From Prosapia bicincta (lineage: Eukaryota; Arthropoda; Insecta; Hemiptera; Cercopidae): 64,000 bases of DNA. The notes beneath the pieces were generated by a model. The model had not been told where the DNA came from. It made no database searches and saw nothing but the letters and a program-made list of their open reading frames with translations. Positions 1 through 14,290 of the stretch are shown piece by piece (within the stretch, counting starts at the first letter, position 1; every line of letters begins with the position of its first letter). The position numbers and the translations under genes were made by a program. The stretch covers positions 174,102,886 through 174,166,885 of the forward strand of contig JBAIZL010000005.1 of assembly GCA_036971475.1 (NCBI GenBank), read 5' to 3'.

Positions 1-34
<34 letters not shown>

Positions 35-35
35 T
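1..35. repeat. (TA)n-(GA)n microsatellite
   Basis: The window opens in an alternating TA tract that turns into a GA tract. The array probably continues outside the window. Confidence 0.9.
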
Positions 36-61
36 TATATAAAATTTACTTGAAATTGTTC

Positions 62-330
62 TTTCCGGCCGTAATTCTTGCACACAGAGCTAGCGGAGAA
101 ATAGACAGCAAAATGTGACCTTAATATACACATCACGTAGGCTAATGTAAGAGCAACGTGCGGTTGTTTGGTTGCAGCTTTACGTGAGGTTTTTTTTGCA
201 ACCAGTCTTAAACGTCTACTCTTAGATACACTCTAAACCCTTACACTGACTCCAAGTATTTGAATACATAACTTGTTTAAAAAATAATACCCAAATTATT
301 AAACATGCTTTCTCAAAATGTGCTTGCTTT
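62..330. repeat. Dispersed repeat, copy 1 (pairs with 10126-10395)
   Basis: This stretch aligns by eye, in the same orientation, with 10126-10395. Shared words include ACAGCAAAATGT, AATATACACATCACGTAGGC and GTGCGGTTGTTTGGTT, and the similarity fades downstream. Both copies directly follow a simple-sequence tract (TA/GA here, CA there), so the microsatellite may be part of the unit. There is no coding capacity and I do not recognise the family. Confidence 0.7.
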
Positions 331-574
331 TCATAACAAACTGGAATATGTTGGATGATTTAGTTTTAAGTAATATAAACATGAGTATTTTTTTCCGTGT
401 TACTTATATTCGAACAGTCTCGCCTCTCCATGTCTAATTTGTTTTACGTGTAAACGGAAAGCAATTATCAGTAAACACTTCGTTGGAAAATATTCTGAAT
501 AAAAGTTTTAATTACTGAAAAATTTAATTAGTTTAATTATTCGACACAATATCAAGAGCACAGTGGTACAATAT

Positions 575-827
575 ATTACAATAAAAATATTGAAAAGAAC
601 CCCAATACCACAAAAATAATCAAAAATAACAAATAAGACAAGTTACTTAAGATTAAACCCTTATGTACATTTCGATGACCATGTCATCATCATCAGAGGG
701 TCTAGTTACAAAACACAATCTAGCACACAAGAAGTTACAAACTAGAATCATTCTAGTAACTTGTCTTATTTGTTATTTTTGATTATTTTTGTGGTATTGG
801 GGTTCTTTTCAATATTTTTATTGTAAT
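575..827. repeat. Perfect 73-bp inverted repeat (fold-back)
   Basis: Bases 575-647 are an exact reverse complement of 755-827 with a 107-bp spacer. There is no ORF. It looks like a fold-back/MITE-type element, or the inverted ends of one. I could not define a target duplication. The spacer holds a minus-strand CTGATGA-palindrome-CGAAA motif (671-696), which recurs in related form elsewhere in the window. Confidence 0.85.
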
Positions 828-3800
828 TAATTATTCGAATTAAAAATTGAATTAAATCGAAATAGAATAAATTTATTTTATATCAGTTCTTACAAGTTTT
901 AGATGCCCATAAAGAAGGTTTTACAAATTGGAATTTAATATTTTAACATAAAAATGTACAATAAACAAAAAAAGTATGTTGATTTCACGATAAAAGAACT
1001 GCTTTACAACTTGAATAATGACAAAAATATCATCTGTGGTATGATATTATATGTTGTGATATAAACTACAATAATAAGAGCGTCACGTGACGCATGGTTA
1101 AACGTGGCGGTAATTTTTCTCAATTGAAAAAAATTCAGTCATTAACAGAAATGAATTCACGTAAAAAAATAGATAATATCAGTCAATTGAAGTCGTAAAA
1201 GTACACATGTAAAGATAAGAAAGTTACATTTTTTACACAGTCACGTTTATAAATATTTAATAATCAGTTTCCTAACGCAAATCATGGTGATTCCGGGTAA
1301 GGCGTGTAATAAAAGCGATGTGTAGAACTAGGGTGATCATGACTGTGAAGAAATGTAAATAGTTTACTTTCTGGAGGCTCGTTTCTTTCACCTGATCTTC
1401 TTCCAATTATAAAAATATTTCGAATATGTGTCTAAAAAAAAGATATTATGTCTTTCAAAAACATATGGAAGAAAATTAAAAAAATATAAATAAAAAATCT
1501 TCTAAACGTTGCATGTTTTTGAGATACATCCCCCTAGAGATGCATATGTGAATAATCCTGTATACAAAGGGATAATTTGACTCTACTTGCTTCCAACTAA
1601 CATTATTATTCCAGATGTGGCCCTAGACCATCATTTTCAGAATTTCAGTGTTCTTGTTTGTTGTTCATATTACTGGGAATCGAGCACGAGATTTCAGGTT
1701 AGTATTTAAGTACTTTACCCACAACACTACCTATTCAGCTACAACGGAGCCTTTCCTTGCAAATACAAGTGTTTTGTGGAGTAATTACAATATCTTAATG
1801 AAGAAAGGTGTTCTAAGCTCTAACAAACTTACTTTGCAATGATGGCTTTCAAGTGTAACAATTAATTTCTCATAGAAACATATGTTCGTGTATAGGATTA
1901 CCATGAGGAAGTACATATTAAACCATACGTTTATTTACTTCTGTCTTACACAACGTCTAAGCAAATGTAAAATGGAAATTTAATCCACACTAATGGCCGA
2001 TATTTTATCAACAGATGAAACAGGTGCAAGTTACATGCTTTAGCTTTATGTACTTCATTCCCTGGTATTTATATCACTCGGTATAATTATCTTTACCTTC
2101 TGTGTTCTATTTAGTCTATGTTTCATTATGATTTTGTAAGGTTTTATAAATAATTATAATTTAGTAGTAATTAATTACTATACTGTTCTTCGTCAATTGA
2201 AAAATACTTATTTTTAAGTATTTCCAGATCCATCAATGTGAGTCTTCAGGGAGCTCTATGTTACTAATGCTCTAATTTCTAAGCACAAAATTATAAATGA
2301 TATTAATGTTACTACCTAAATATCATCGTAGATTGTGTTTATCTGCATTTCAAATACCCTTAGAGAATCAAACTTTACATTACTTGTATCGTTAAAGTCT
2401 CTAAATACTTATTGTTTAGAATATGTCTTTATTTAACATGCCGTCTTTGAAAACATTTTACATGAAAGTGACTATGCCTCAGTTTTCTCCTATTTCCATC
2501 AGGGGATCGTAATTTCATATCCTTAGTCTTACATAAATCCATTTAACGTTTCCTATAATGCTTCTAACAAAGGTGTTTAAATTTGCCAATTTACTTTATT
2601 AATACGGTTTTCAAATGTATAAATTAATATTGTTGCTGAGAAAGGAGTGCTTTTAGAGGATTGAAAGTTTAATGTGTTACGAGTGGAATTCTGTCCACGT
2701 CACGTGTACAGTAGAATATCGATGTCGGACTCCGTTAACTTGCAACTTCGGATTGCCCGGATTGATTTTGAAGTAGAATAAGAACCAAACAAATAAGAAA
2801 TGACAAAATTCGTATAAGTAGAGTTCATATATAAAAGGTCAACACAACGCCTAAGACCGACAGACAAACAAAACAATGTTTTGTGCGTCTTATGCTGAAA
2901 AGACTACGGGATTCTAAAGCACGAAAGTAACTCAAAAAAATTAAACAGACAAAATCGAAAACTTTTTTTGGGTAGCTCTCAAATGACCAAAATGTGCCAA
3001 GAAAACCCTTGTATTGGGGTTTTTCAGTATGTACAATATGTACGTTCATACGCTGTGTATAATATTCTTTGTTTGATAAATATAAAGGAGCTTTTCCGTA
3101 CAATAGCAGCTTTTAATTTTTCCTTAGTGTCTGGTTTACTCGGAATATCGATAACCCAGATGGGTCACGGTCCTAGTTAGTCTGCATTATCGAGGTCCTA
3201 CTGTATGGGGGAACCTGTTAAATCTAAGACCTGGATTCTATTAGCTATTGAGAAGGGAGAAGTTCCCTGTTATATGCGGTATACTACTTTAGATTATTCA
3301 ATAATGTCGTTTTACTCACTTTCTTACGTCAAGCACAACTTCCCTGTCAAAGTATTGGCAAAGCCGAAATACAATTTGTTATGCAAGGTTACTTATACTC
3401 ACGTTCTATAAGAACGATAATATATCCTTTGGCAGAGCGTAAAACAATACTTGTGGAATATTGAATGAAAATAATTACCTACTGACCTGTAACTAACATA
3501 TCTATCTTGACAGAAAGGTTAAATAAGTTCAAAACTTTGTTGCTACTATCACAACTTTGAATGTGTATAAATCTACACGGATTCTGAGGGAGAAATTTCT
3601 ATTCCTAATCAGCTATTAATATTGGAACCTAAGAAACAACGAGACTAATTTACTGTATTTGCCAAATAATATTTTCAATTATCTTTTTAAACATTTGTTG
3701 GGAATTACTAACTATTTTTTATTCTATATTTATTTAGCTTACAACAGTAAGATGTATAAATATGTGGGAAAAACGTAATTTTAAAAATGTTTTATTGAAA

Positions 3801-6800
3801 ATATCTCTGTACATTGAAAACATTATTTTTTCTGTATAAAACCTGACTCGATTTTCCAACGAAGTTCGGGTATCTTTGCGTTTTGTTAATTTTTTGTTTT
3901 AAAGTCAATTTTCGGAATTTAACTTTTTACAACTGTTTATTACGCAATTTACAAAGCTAATGTACGTCAAACGGGAAAACGAAGGGTCTACCGCAACTAC
4001 TTTCGTTTTACCGTAATACCTAAAAACATTTTAAAAATTCGATTCGGTGTCTTGTTTTATTCAAATTCTCAATAAAAACAAAATTTAATTTACGCCCCTA
4101 ATTACATTCCTAATTACGCCCCAAAATTTTAGGGCGATTTGGAAGGAAATGAAATCCGTGCGAAAACTTCCACTACCAGTAGTGTAATAACAAAGATTAA
4201 AAAAAAAATTTTAATGGAGATTCATCTCTAGAATTATTTTTGTTTCTTCTTGAATTACCCTAAATAATAGTTTTGCTCTTTTTTTTACAGTTTATTTACA
4301 AACAAAACAAACTTAACTGGAATGAAAAGAAAATGCTACCACTAAACTCGTTCACTTTCTACAACATAGAACATAACGGTACACCAAGGTCAACGAGAAA
4401 TCCACTCAGCTCCTAGTCTACAACAACCCTGTTCCGTATGTCCGAAGATAATGGCAAGGCCAGTCATTGAAAGTTAACTCACATAAATACCAAGTAAGAT
4501 TCTTGTTTAAGTACATAAGTGAAAGTGATAAGTGTATACAAGAAAACAGTGTATACATACAGTGTATACAAAACAGTGTATATATATATACACGAAATTG
4601 TTTATATTAAAAATCACTTTATCAGTATTTATAGAACACATTTAATGTTAAACGTGCCCAAGCATCTATGTTTACACTACAGAACCAATCAGATAACACT
4701 GCTCTCAGTAGCCAATTTATCATCAGGAGTACAATAACTTGCACATAAATTTAAAAAAAAGACAAATACTGTAATAGTTCTAAGCTCACACTGATGATTC
4801 CGGAATCGAAACCGAAACTAGTAGATTTAACGAATTAGTGATTAGAAGACGATTTAATATTTATCTATGTAAAATGGTCTTACTAGGTAACCTACAAGGC
4901 ACTATGTTATTATAAGTTAGGTACTATGATTGTAACTTACATGCCATTAACCTTTACTATAATATGGGCTACTGTTCAGTACATGATTTCGTAAAGCTTT
5001 TCTGTGTTTATTCTGTTTGTAGAGACATTGAGTATGTATGAACTGTGTTTCTTTTAGTCTGTAGGCATTGTGTGTCCCTTGGAACGTGTGGGCTTACGAA
5101 AGGCTTAGACAATATCTGAGCGATTCTATTCAAGACACGTAGCTCATGATAGATTCAGCGGCGTCCTAGTTAAGGTAGCTGGTTTCGGAAGTAAGCCCTT
5201 CGAAAGGACATCAAGACAATCTATAAAATGGTAAAAAAAAGTGTAATACTATTGTTCTTTATTGTAGTCTAATCGATTATACTTTTTAGTGAACACAAAC
5301 TTCAGGATATTTTTATCTAAAAAACTTGTTCTGATAATGAATAATTCCGATTAATATTCCCTAACATTGCCGTATTACATCAGTAAATTTCAAACTATTT
5401 AATTACCTTGTAATTATTTTTAACCCTGGGATATCTGTTATTAAGCAAATAGCAATATCAAATTATTGTAAATTATCAGAAGATTTTGCTAGTTCTGAAT
5501 TAAAAATCAATCGTGAAAAGTTTAGAATACAATGTTTTGGTTTCAATTTTGTTTTTATTTTTTGTTTGTTCTTATTTATATCTTTTTGTATTTCATTATA
5601 ATTACTATACTACGAAGAATAGGAAAAGATTTGTAATACGATTAGGATTAATGTAGGTATGGTCATGTAAGATAAGTTAGGTGTAGGGATTAAGGTAAGA
5701 ACATAAAACGTGGTATAGTTGAGGATTTATGCGAGATCACTGCTCCTGAAATAGACGCAGTCTCATCATGGCCATGAGGAGTTGCCATTATACATCTTTG
5801 TAAGAAGGACAATGAAGTGTAGATGGAATATGGTTGGACTAAGCAATAGACACAATTGCCCCATGTTACAGAAGACTGGAATATATATATCATAGCTTTA
5901 TTAATATCTCCAAACTAAAGCATACCTTCTCTCAATTGGCGTTTGGAGAGGTGTCTTTCCCCTTCTCGTTTGCTTTAAAAAAAACTACATTATCTTAAAA
6001 CGTTATCCATTTTCTCTAAAAATTAATGATTTATGAACAAAACCTGAATACAGCATAGTTAGGAAACCCCTGGATTTTTTTAAACAACTGAATAAACACT
6101 GAATAGAACAATACAACTGAATACGACCGATATAAATTTACTCTGAATAAAATTGCAGTGGCAATTTAGACGCCGGTATAGAAACGGTTGCGCAGCTGCG
6201 GCGGGCGACAATGTTGGGGGGGGGGGGGGGTCTAGCAAAACAAGACAAGAGCATAATTACAAGACCTTTGTGTCAAACAATACAATTAGCACGCTGTAAG
6301 CAACTTGAGGTTGACGGAATGTAAATTGCTTGCTTAGACAATTCATTAGCTTTCTTTAAAGTCAATTAAAAATTCTTGTTTGTAAAGAAAATCTTCTCTG
6401 CTACATTTAACAGTATAGTCAGGAAAAAATTAAGCAATTCATGTCTAGATTAACTCATTTGTCATGAATCAGCTATAACATTTTCGTTTTTATAATTGTA
6501 ATAATTCTGTACATTCTCTTGTCTTTATTTCACATCTTATGGTAACGGGCAAAGCCCCACCCGTCACTTGTGGCACACGGCTCGTAAAGTTTACAAGTCG
6601 AACGAATTTTAAGCTTAAGTGGGCACAACAGGCCGATCTTCTCATAGAAAGGGTTGGAACTTTCCAGAAGTAAAGTGGATGGAAATTACTACATCGTTAA
6701 AATCGACATGACGATATGTGAGAGATTTGTTAAGCGTGAAGTGAGATCAGTGTTTCTAATTTAGTGAGGAGAGTGAAAACTCTAGTGACAGAGTGATAAA

Positions 6801-9066
6801 TAGCGTCAATGTGTGTCCAGTGGAAGACTGTTAGCGATAGCATTAGTTACTATTAGACCAAATTAGGACAGAGGTTGACACTTTAAAAATTTATGTGTAT
6901 AATTAATAGTAGTCATACAATTTGATGAATTATTAATTATTTATTTAGATAAATTGCCTTATAATTTATTAAAGCCCTTTAGAAGCGTACACAAGTTAAT
7001 GTTAACTCGATGCAGCTAATATTAACACGGTCGTCATGTGGTGGTAGGTCACGGTATCAAGAATCCTGCTGTATAGTGAACTTATTTCTTAGATATACTC
7101 AATGCTGGTCTCGTGAGGTAAACGTTCGCAAGCTAGGTTTTATAGCCTGATCGGGTCTGCTCATAAAATTGCAAAGAACTGTTAGACTTATAGACGGACA
7201 GACATTTTACTTTGATATACTAGAGTTATTGTATTGGTAACTATCTATTATGAAAGAAACAGAAATTACACCTGTTGGTGTACAACGTCCTCAGAAACCA
7301 CTGTGAAGTGACAAAACCTAATACTAGCATCATAAAAATTGGAAATTTTGAAAATAGCGCAATTACACTTTACAATATACAGACACATTACAGAATACAT
7401 TTTCATTACAAAACTAAGCTAGTCGTTATGCTGCTATACAATATGGCTACAGCGTGACGAGTAAAGAAGTGTTTAGTTTTACAACACTATAAATGCACTA
7501 GCCCCAGAAAAACTATTGCGTCAAGTGAAAAATGGTCTTCCTGTTCTAAGATATGATGCAATATTTTACCAAAATGGTGGTCACTTCACTTCTCAACCAG
7601 GTGGTTTAGGGTGGAAGCGGTTTTTTTTATATATGATTTTTCATATTCTGATACTTCGAAGGTTTATTGTACAGTAATTTATAAATTATTCGAATTTATA
7701 ATTCAAAGGAAATTTATAAATTTTGGGAATCAGTTTTCATTTTATTAGTTCTTTATGTATGTTATGTCTATTTCTCTTGTTCCAGAGTACTTTCTACGTT
7801 ATCGAGTATAATTTATTTTCACAATGACAAATTCTTTTACCGTTTTATTCATTTACCTCTTAAAACTCCGTTTTAGTTGGTATTTTAGTATTAGCAGTAA
7901 CATATTTTTCAAGTAAATAAAACTAAACACAGATAGCGGCCTCAACATACACCCACTTATTTATAGTACATGAGATTCACCACCCAACCTAGCCAGCAGC
8001 CACAGAACAAAATGTAGACGAAACTGTGTGTATAAAGAAAGTGTATTATGTTTACAGTTGATTTTTCACATTAGAAAAATATGAAATTTTTAAAAACACT
8101 TTATAAGGATACAAATTCTTATTATTATCTAAATCGTAAACATATCTTTATTTTTTTATATGAAATTAATTACCATTGTTACCTTTGTGTTATCTTATCA
8201 TGTCTTTACCTTATCATACATTCATATTGTTTTTTTTTTACTTTCAGAAAAAAATCTATGATATAAAAGCAAATGTGTTATAAATAATAACACAAAGCCT
8301 AACCACTAAACACAGAAAACTAAATCTCCTTAGTAAAAATTACGTCACTGCATACAAACTTATATTAAGATCAAATTTTTAGTTTCATATACTTTTCACT
8401 AGAATAGTGAATGACGCAGGACGTTTATCTATCGACTAAACAAGAAATTTTTGGATCGCAAAGGGAATCCGTTCCTGAATTGGACCGGAAGTAATTGCAG
8501 TCTCCGGAACTCGACAGTAAGAAGAAACATCGACGCGATTTCTATCAAACTTCAAGTTGCCGAGGCTAAGTAAAAATATTTAAAGCAAGAGAGATGTTGA
8601 AGTTATTTTAAAGAATGTTTAGAAAGCTACGTGAAGTTACTTTTTTGTAAGAATGACGGGATAAGTAAACGAAATGTTATAGTGGTAAATGTAAAAGTTA
8701 ATATTTAAAGAATAATGTGCAGAAGAGACAAAACTATAAAACATTAAAATTACTTTTTGTACAACGTAAAGACAATATGTAGATATGTTATTTTAATTCA
8801 ATATTTTACTTTTTGAAATACTTGGTGTGAAATAATTTATATTTCTAAACTTTTTATTACACATCTCACACACAAAAGATTGGAAGAATAATGTATTAAC
8901 GAACTGTAAAGAAACGTTTGAGAAATTAGATTCAAACAAGAACTTATACAAACTTCTATTTTTTTTCGCATCATAGAAAAACATTTTAGATGTTTTTGGT
9001 TTACTCTACTACTTATATTTTTTTAAAATCCTTCTATTAGGTCACACTCTCTAAATATATTTATCT
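828..9066. other. AT-rich intergenic DNA, no gene recognised
   Basis: Only short ORFs of random character occur here (60-90 codons, no motifs, ordinary AT-rich composition). Visible landmarks are a run of 15 G at 6216-6230 just after a small GC-rich patch, and the CTGATGA-type motif at 4791-4818. Exons shorter than about 60 codons cannot be excluded. Confidence 0.6.
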
Positions 9067-9391
9067 CTTGTACAAATTTTTAATCGTTTATAAAATAGGT
9101 TCTTATTCATCCAATCAAATTCAAATATGTTTTTAACCTATATTGGATGACAATTGATGTAATGTTCTTTTCAAATATTTAATCAATACTTAAATTATGG
9201 AAATTTGGGGGTCTATCCGGATTCGAACTATGAACCTTTGTGTTCAAGTCTAGTGCGCTTTGGCACTGCACTAAATTGCCAATACCTAGAAATATATTTC
9301 TCAAAGATGGTTTGAGATTTTTCCGCCATCTGGTAGTCGTCGAAACCTCCATTGTAGAACCTTAAACAGTTGCCATGGTTACAACAAAATA
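9067..9391 (-). repeat. tRNA-like SINE, copy A
   Basis: On the minus strand this matches copies at 37328-37667 and 58636-58968. The order is a 5' block with a GTAACCATGG-like start and an ACCAGATGG word, then a tRNA-like segment with an A-box-like GTGCAGTGCC and a B box GTTCGAATCC, then a tail with TTTGAATTTGATTGGATGAA and a TA-rich end. A tRNA-derived, pol III transcribed SINE is inferred. The unusual point is about 110 bp of conserved sequence upstream of the tRNA-like part. Confidence 0.75.
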
Positions 9392-9463
9392 TAATTAATG
9401 CTCTAAGGTTAAAAATAAATGAAACTAATCAAATAAATAAACAAACTGTAAATAAGCAAACAA

Positions 9464-9612
9464 TTATAAGACACACACCCATGTACATACACAAACACAC
9501 GAACACCAACACCCACGCACATACACACATACGCGTGCGAACGCACGCACGCGCGCACGCACACACACACACACACACAAACACACGCACACACCAACAC
9601 ACGCACACACAT

Positions 9613-9691
<79 letters not shown>

Positions 9692-10128
9692 ATACAAACC
9701 CATACACAAACACCAACACACACACACACACACACACACACAACCATGCACATACACAAACACGTACACGCGCACACCAAAAAACACGCGCGCGCGCACA
9801 CACACACACACACAGACACACACCATACACACATACAAACCCATACACAAACACCAACACACATACAACCATGCACATACACAAACACGTACACGCGCAC
9901 ACCAAAAAACACGCGCGCGCGCACACACACACACACACAGACACACACCATACACACATACAAACCCATACACAAACACCAACACACATACAACCCTGCA
10001 CATACACAAACACGTACACGCGCACACCAAAAAACACGCTCGCGCACATACACACACACACACACACGTAAACGTGCACACCAACACGCACGCACAGGAA
10101 CGCATATACACGCACACATACAAATTGA
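9464..10128. repeat. (CA)n tract with a 125-bp superrepeat
   Basis: A long CA/GC-rich alternating purine-pyrimidine tract. From about 9742 it is organised into three copies of a 125-bp unit; the word (C)ATGCACATACACAAACACG recurs at 9746, 9871 and 9996. Long open frames across it (His/Thr-rich on plus, Cys/Val-rich on minus) are a by-product of dinucleotide repetition and are not genes. CG/CA alternation makes it a plausible Z-DNA-forming tract. Confidence 0.9.
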
Positions 10129-10395
10129 TTTCCCGCCAAAACTAATGCACACAGAGTTTAGAGGAGAAACAGACAGCAAAATGTATCCTTAATATACACA
10201 TCACGTAGGCTAATGTAAGAGCGAAGTGCGGTTGTTTGGTTCCCCTTTATGTGATGATTTTCTGTAACGTGTCTCATATTGTTATCCATAAATGCACTCT
10301 AAACCGTACATTATCTTGTATTTTGAATCACAACTTGTTGATAAAATACTATCAACTCTATTGAACAATTTGTCGAAGAATTTTCTAAAAACGCT
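10126..10395. repeat. Dispersed repeat, copy 2
   Basis: This is the partner of the repeat at 62-330, in the same orientation, and it starts directly after the CA tract. Small indels and substitutions separate the copies, so they are old. No coding capacity was seen. Confidence 0.7.
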
Positions 10396-13056
10396 CGTTA
10401 AAGCCATGCGTAATTTATTCAACCAACTAAAATGTATCGACAATATATTTTTGGTACCTGTAATTGTTTAATTCAGTAATCTCAATGAATGGACGGATAT
10501 AGTAGCGACAATGTCTACAAATGTAATTAAAATATGGAAAACAGTAAACGCATAAAATATTCACAAATTGTAAAATACAATACTTTATTTATTATCTGTG
10601 ACATGTATTATTCATTACTTAAGCTTTTTTAAATTACCTCCAATGTATTGTATTAACTGCAAACTGGATGTTGCGAAGATGTACTTATCTTGGTGATATA
10701 GAAGACACGACATTCATTGAATAAATTCGTAGATATGTTCCATTCGTAGATATAAATTTCTATAACTATAACTTATAACTATATTTTCGTATAACGTCTT
10801 ATATCAATTTGTAGATATAAATACAACCCTTTAATTAACGTTGTTTTCTCTTGCTACAGATTTCTTTATTGCATATTGGAGCGAGTAAGAATCTAAGCAA
10901 ATGGGACGTTACAGGTAATAGAATCACGTTGTATGAGTGTAATGAAGAGGTGAACATGCGGCCAGATTGGCGGTTTGGTCCGAAACCGAGATTGTGGTGT
11001 GTGATTGAGATCCATGTCATGGAGTCAAATTAGGCTGTTGATAATAGGTTTGCTGGGGCAGATATGTACATAGTGGGTTCTGTTGTACCAGATTAGTTTT
11101 GAGATTAAGTGTCATGAACCGAATATAAAGCATTGAAAAGTTTTATACTACGTGAATAGCCTACAATATAAATATTCGTATATCAAACGTTTTTTTTTTT
11201 AACCTATGTGAAACTATTAACACATATATCCTATAAAGAAACGATAATTAAATATATTTAGTTTTTAAAATAAATTTTATTCACAAACAATTATTCTTCT
11301 AAACGCATTTCAATGACATACTATGATCTGTGTATAAACATAGTCTACACCAATCTTAAACTATAGATAAGGTTTTCATTGAAATTGTTTTCACAAAATA
11401 ATTGTCTACAAGTTGGTGTTCGTTATTAATAAATAATTATGATATCTGCTCACATGCTGAGACCAAATTTTAGTATTATTGTAGATTTCCTCATAAAATA
11501 CGTAATACATCCCAGTCATTATTATTTACATATGTTTTTCTACTTGACTTCAATTGACGATTAAACCATAATAAACTAAAAAAATATATAAAATATAACT
11601 TGTGACCATTCTAATTAGTTTTAATTTAGAATTGTCACGACAAGTCAGTGGTGGGTGTGGTCTTGCTCCACGTGCAGCGCTGGTACAGGTTAACAAATTG
11701 GTTGCTGGGCGGAGGAGTGGGAGTAGCCCATCGCGATTTTAGGTGTACTGTTTCTTTTTAGTCTTAGTATGTTTGTAACCTTCTGAGGATGCTAACTGTG
11801 TTGGCTAAATGTACAACAAGGGTGTTTAAATATTTGTAGCAAGGGTTATTGTTATTTATTTAGCTAATACAATCTGTTTTTTTTAACTTCATATAATCAT
11901 ATGATAACTTTATCGAATGTACTTTCAATAAATACTATTTTGAAATAAAACTTGAATTATTAAAGTATTGGTAAAGTAGGTAAATGAACTTTTATTTGAA
12001 ATATTGAAAAGCGAAATGACACACCTTTTTACTTTTGGCAATAACTAGATAAAAATTGTCACTATATATTTTATACAATAAATTCATTGTTTTACTCAGT
12101 ACGGTATGAAAGCTATTGGTTAAGGCTATGAAAACTGTTAGTATAAATTCTGGTGAAACGGGATCATTTCCTAGCTAAACCTTTCAGTATGACCACCATT
12201 GGTGACATGATTTAGTGTAGATGAAAACATTACTTCTGCTGCACCGAACGTACAGACAAATGTCTTAACTGTATAGAGTTTTACAAAATATAGAATCGAG
12301 GACTGCAAAATAAAAAACTTTATCCATACACAAAAAATATTTCACCATCTAGATCCTGGAGACTACCCACCCCTTGGAGTTTTACACTTGGTTAAGTACT
12401 CCTACTCAACTCTCCAAGTATATTTATTTACCGATAAGGCACAGTTTACTTGTGACGTCATTTGCAATTTACGAAACCACAGTGTTGGTACAACCCCACT
12501 CTCATGATCAAACATTACTTTCCCCAATTTTAATGATGATCTTGGCTTTTCAAGATCAATTAATATATTGTTGTAGAATGTCTAACAAGTATCTTATTAC
12601 AGTCATATTACAGTATCTTCGAGAAGGATTTCCAACAGGGCTTGAAGACACGTTCCTCTTACAAGGCGACTTTGCTTCCAAACAATAAGTACTTCCAACG
12701 ACATGGCGCCTCGACAAATGTTTCTAATATGGTTACTGCCACTCAGATATCCAAAGGCTATAACTTGGATTTTTGCATATAGGGAGGAAGAGAGGAAAAT
12801 ATTTACAACGTAAAAGTAAACTCCAGCGGTGCGTTACTTTTTTTGTAATATTGATGCTTTCGTGCAGATAAAGGACAGCCTTTTTTGAACTGAGAAAATC
12901 AATAAAAGTGTAGAAAATGCATTGAAGTTGAAAGAAACATTTTCCAACATTTACTATAAATTATGATTGACTAGGTTTTAGTTAATATGTTTGTGATATA
13001 TTTTGCTTTGCACTGTTTTACATAAAGGTTTATTTTAATTTAACATATATTTTATT
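10396..13056. other. AT-rich intergenic DNA, no gene recognised
   Basis: Only short unsupported ORFs occur (for example 12374-12688 plus, 104 codons, no motif). No repeat or RNA gene was recognised. Confidence 0.55.
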
Positions 13057-13235
13057 ACTAATTTTAAAAATATTTAACTAAGTGAATACGTAATTTCATA
13101 GTTGCTGACGCGTTTCAAAATATTCGTTCCTTTTACGAAGCTAACCCTCTACTCAGTAAAAGGAACGAATGTTTTGAAACGCGTCAGCAAGTAAGCGATT
13201 ACGTATTCACTCAGTTAAGTATTTTTAAAATTAGT
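13057..13235. repeat. Inverted repeat, 80-bp arms, 19-nt loop
   Basis: Arms 13057-13136 and 13156-13235 are near-perfect reverse complements with a few mismatches and a small indel. The core word is GCTGACGCGTTTCAAAA and its complement. A transcript would form a long hairpin. A small MITE or a rearranged transposon end is the simplest reading, with a miRNA-like precursor as the alternative. Confidence 0.85.
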
Positions 13236-14290
13236 TTAATCAGTGAATTCATGATGATTACATCAAGCAACTTCATTTATTTTATTTATACTTCACTTAC
13301 ACCATTTTATTGAGAATTATTTTTTTTACATGTTTTATTTAAAACGCTATGAGTTAAACACCCATCTAATGAAGTGATTGTAAGACATAGTTAAAAAATT
13401 TACGACAGGTGTTTTAGCCCTAAAATTTTGTTTTAGTTTTTAGTTTCTCATTTTTATTTATTTTGTTTTTAATTATATTTTGCCACAGATGGCTCAACCC
13501 CTACTTAAGATATTCTTCTAAAACCTACTTTATTTGTTTTGACAGATAAACAACTATAAAGAAACCGCTCTTCCCTAATTAAGGCCAAAATTTCGATAAC
13601 ATTTTATTTAATGGAATGATCCGAAATCAGGCTTTATGTAGCCGTAGCTTGCTAATGAAGCTGTTCCGGGCCTGACATTATATAAATATATTTCTTTATT
13701 ATTATATGTAGAATTAGCTGCCAAAGTGCTGGCATACCTTGTTGAATCACCCTGTAAATGTATATAAATATATATTTCCCGTTTATCTTGAGCCACTGTG
13801 TTATATATAATGTTATGGAAATGAAAAGTGAAATAACATTATTGTCTTGAAAATTAAATAAAGCAATGGTGTGTGTATTGTACTGACGGGCAAGCCAAGG
13901 AGAAACAGCGGGAAATATATGTAGCCCAGAGGAAATTAATTCCACCGAAGTTATGTTCAATTTCAAATTCAGTTACACTCTGCAGTTGGATTGTTGTAAG
14001 CTCAGTTACAAAATAAAATAGCAAATAGTGGATCAATGGCCGTATCTAAGGTATATATACTAATTCCAGAGAGATACAATATCTACAGAAATTAATAACT
14101 TGAGAAAAAAACGTTTTTCAGATAACATTATTTTTTAGTGCATTTTAGTTTCAGAAAAATCGTCGAACTTTGATAGGAGTACATTCAGATTCAAAATCTT
14201 AAAGAAATCAATGAGTGGAGGTACTTCTGTATTAGAAATACGGCCCAACCATTTATGGAAGTACGGATTCCGTACATTTTTCTCGAGAAT
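13236..14290. other. Intergenic DNA, no gene recognised
   Basis: AT-rich. ORFs on minus near 13608-14036 (60-104 codons) overlap each other in different frames and show no motif. Confidence 0.5.

Noticed and set aside
9370..10192. Long His/Thr and Cys/Val open frames on both strands
   Set aside because: They are translations of a CA dinucleotide tract, open in several frames at once.
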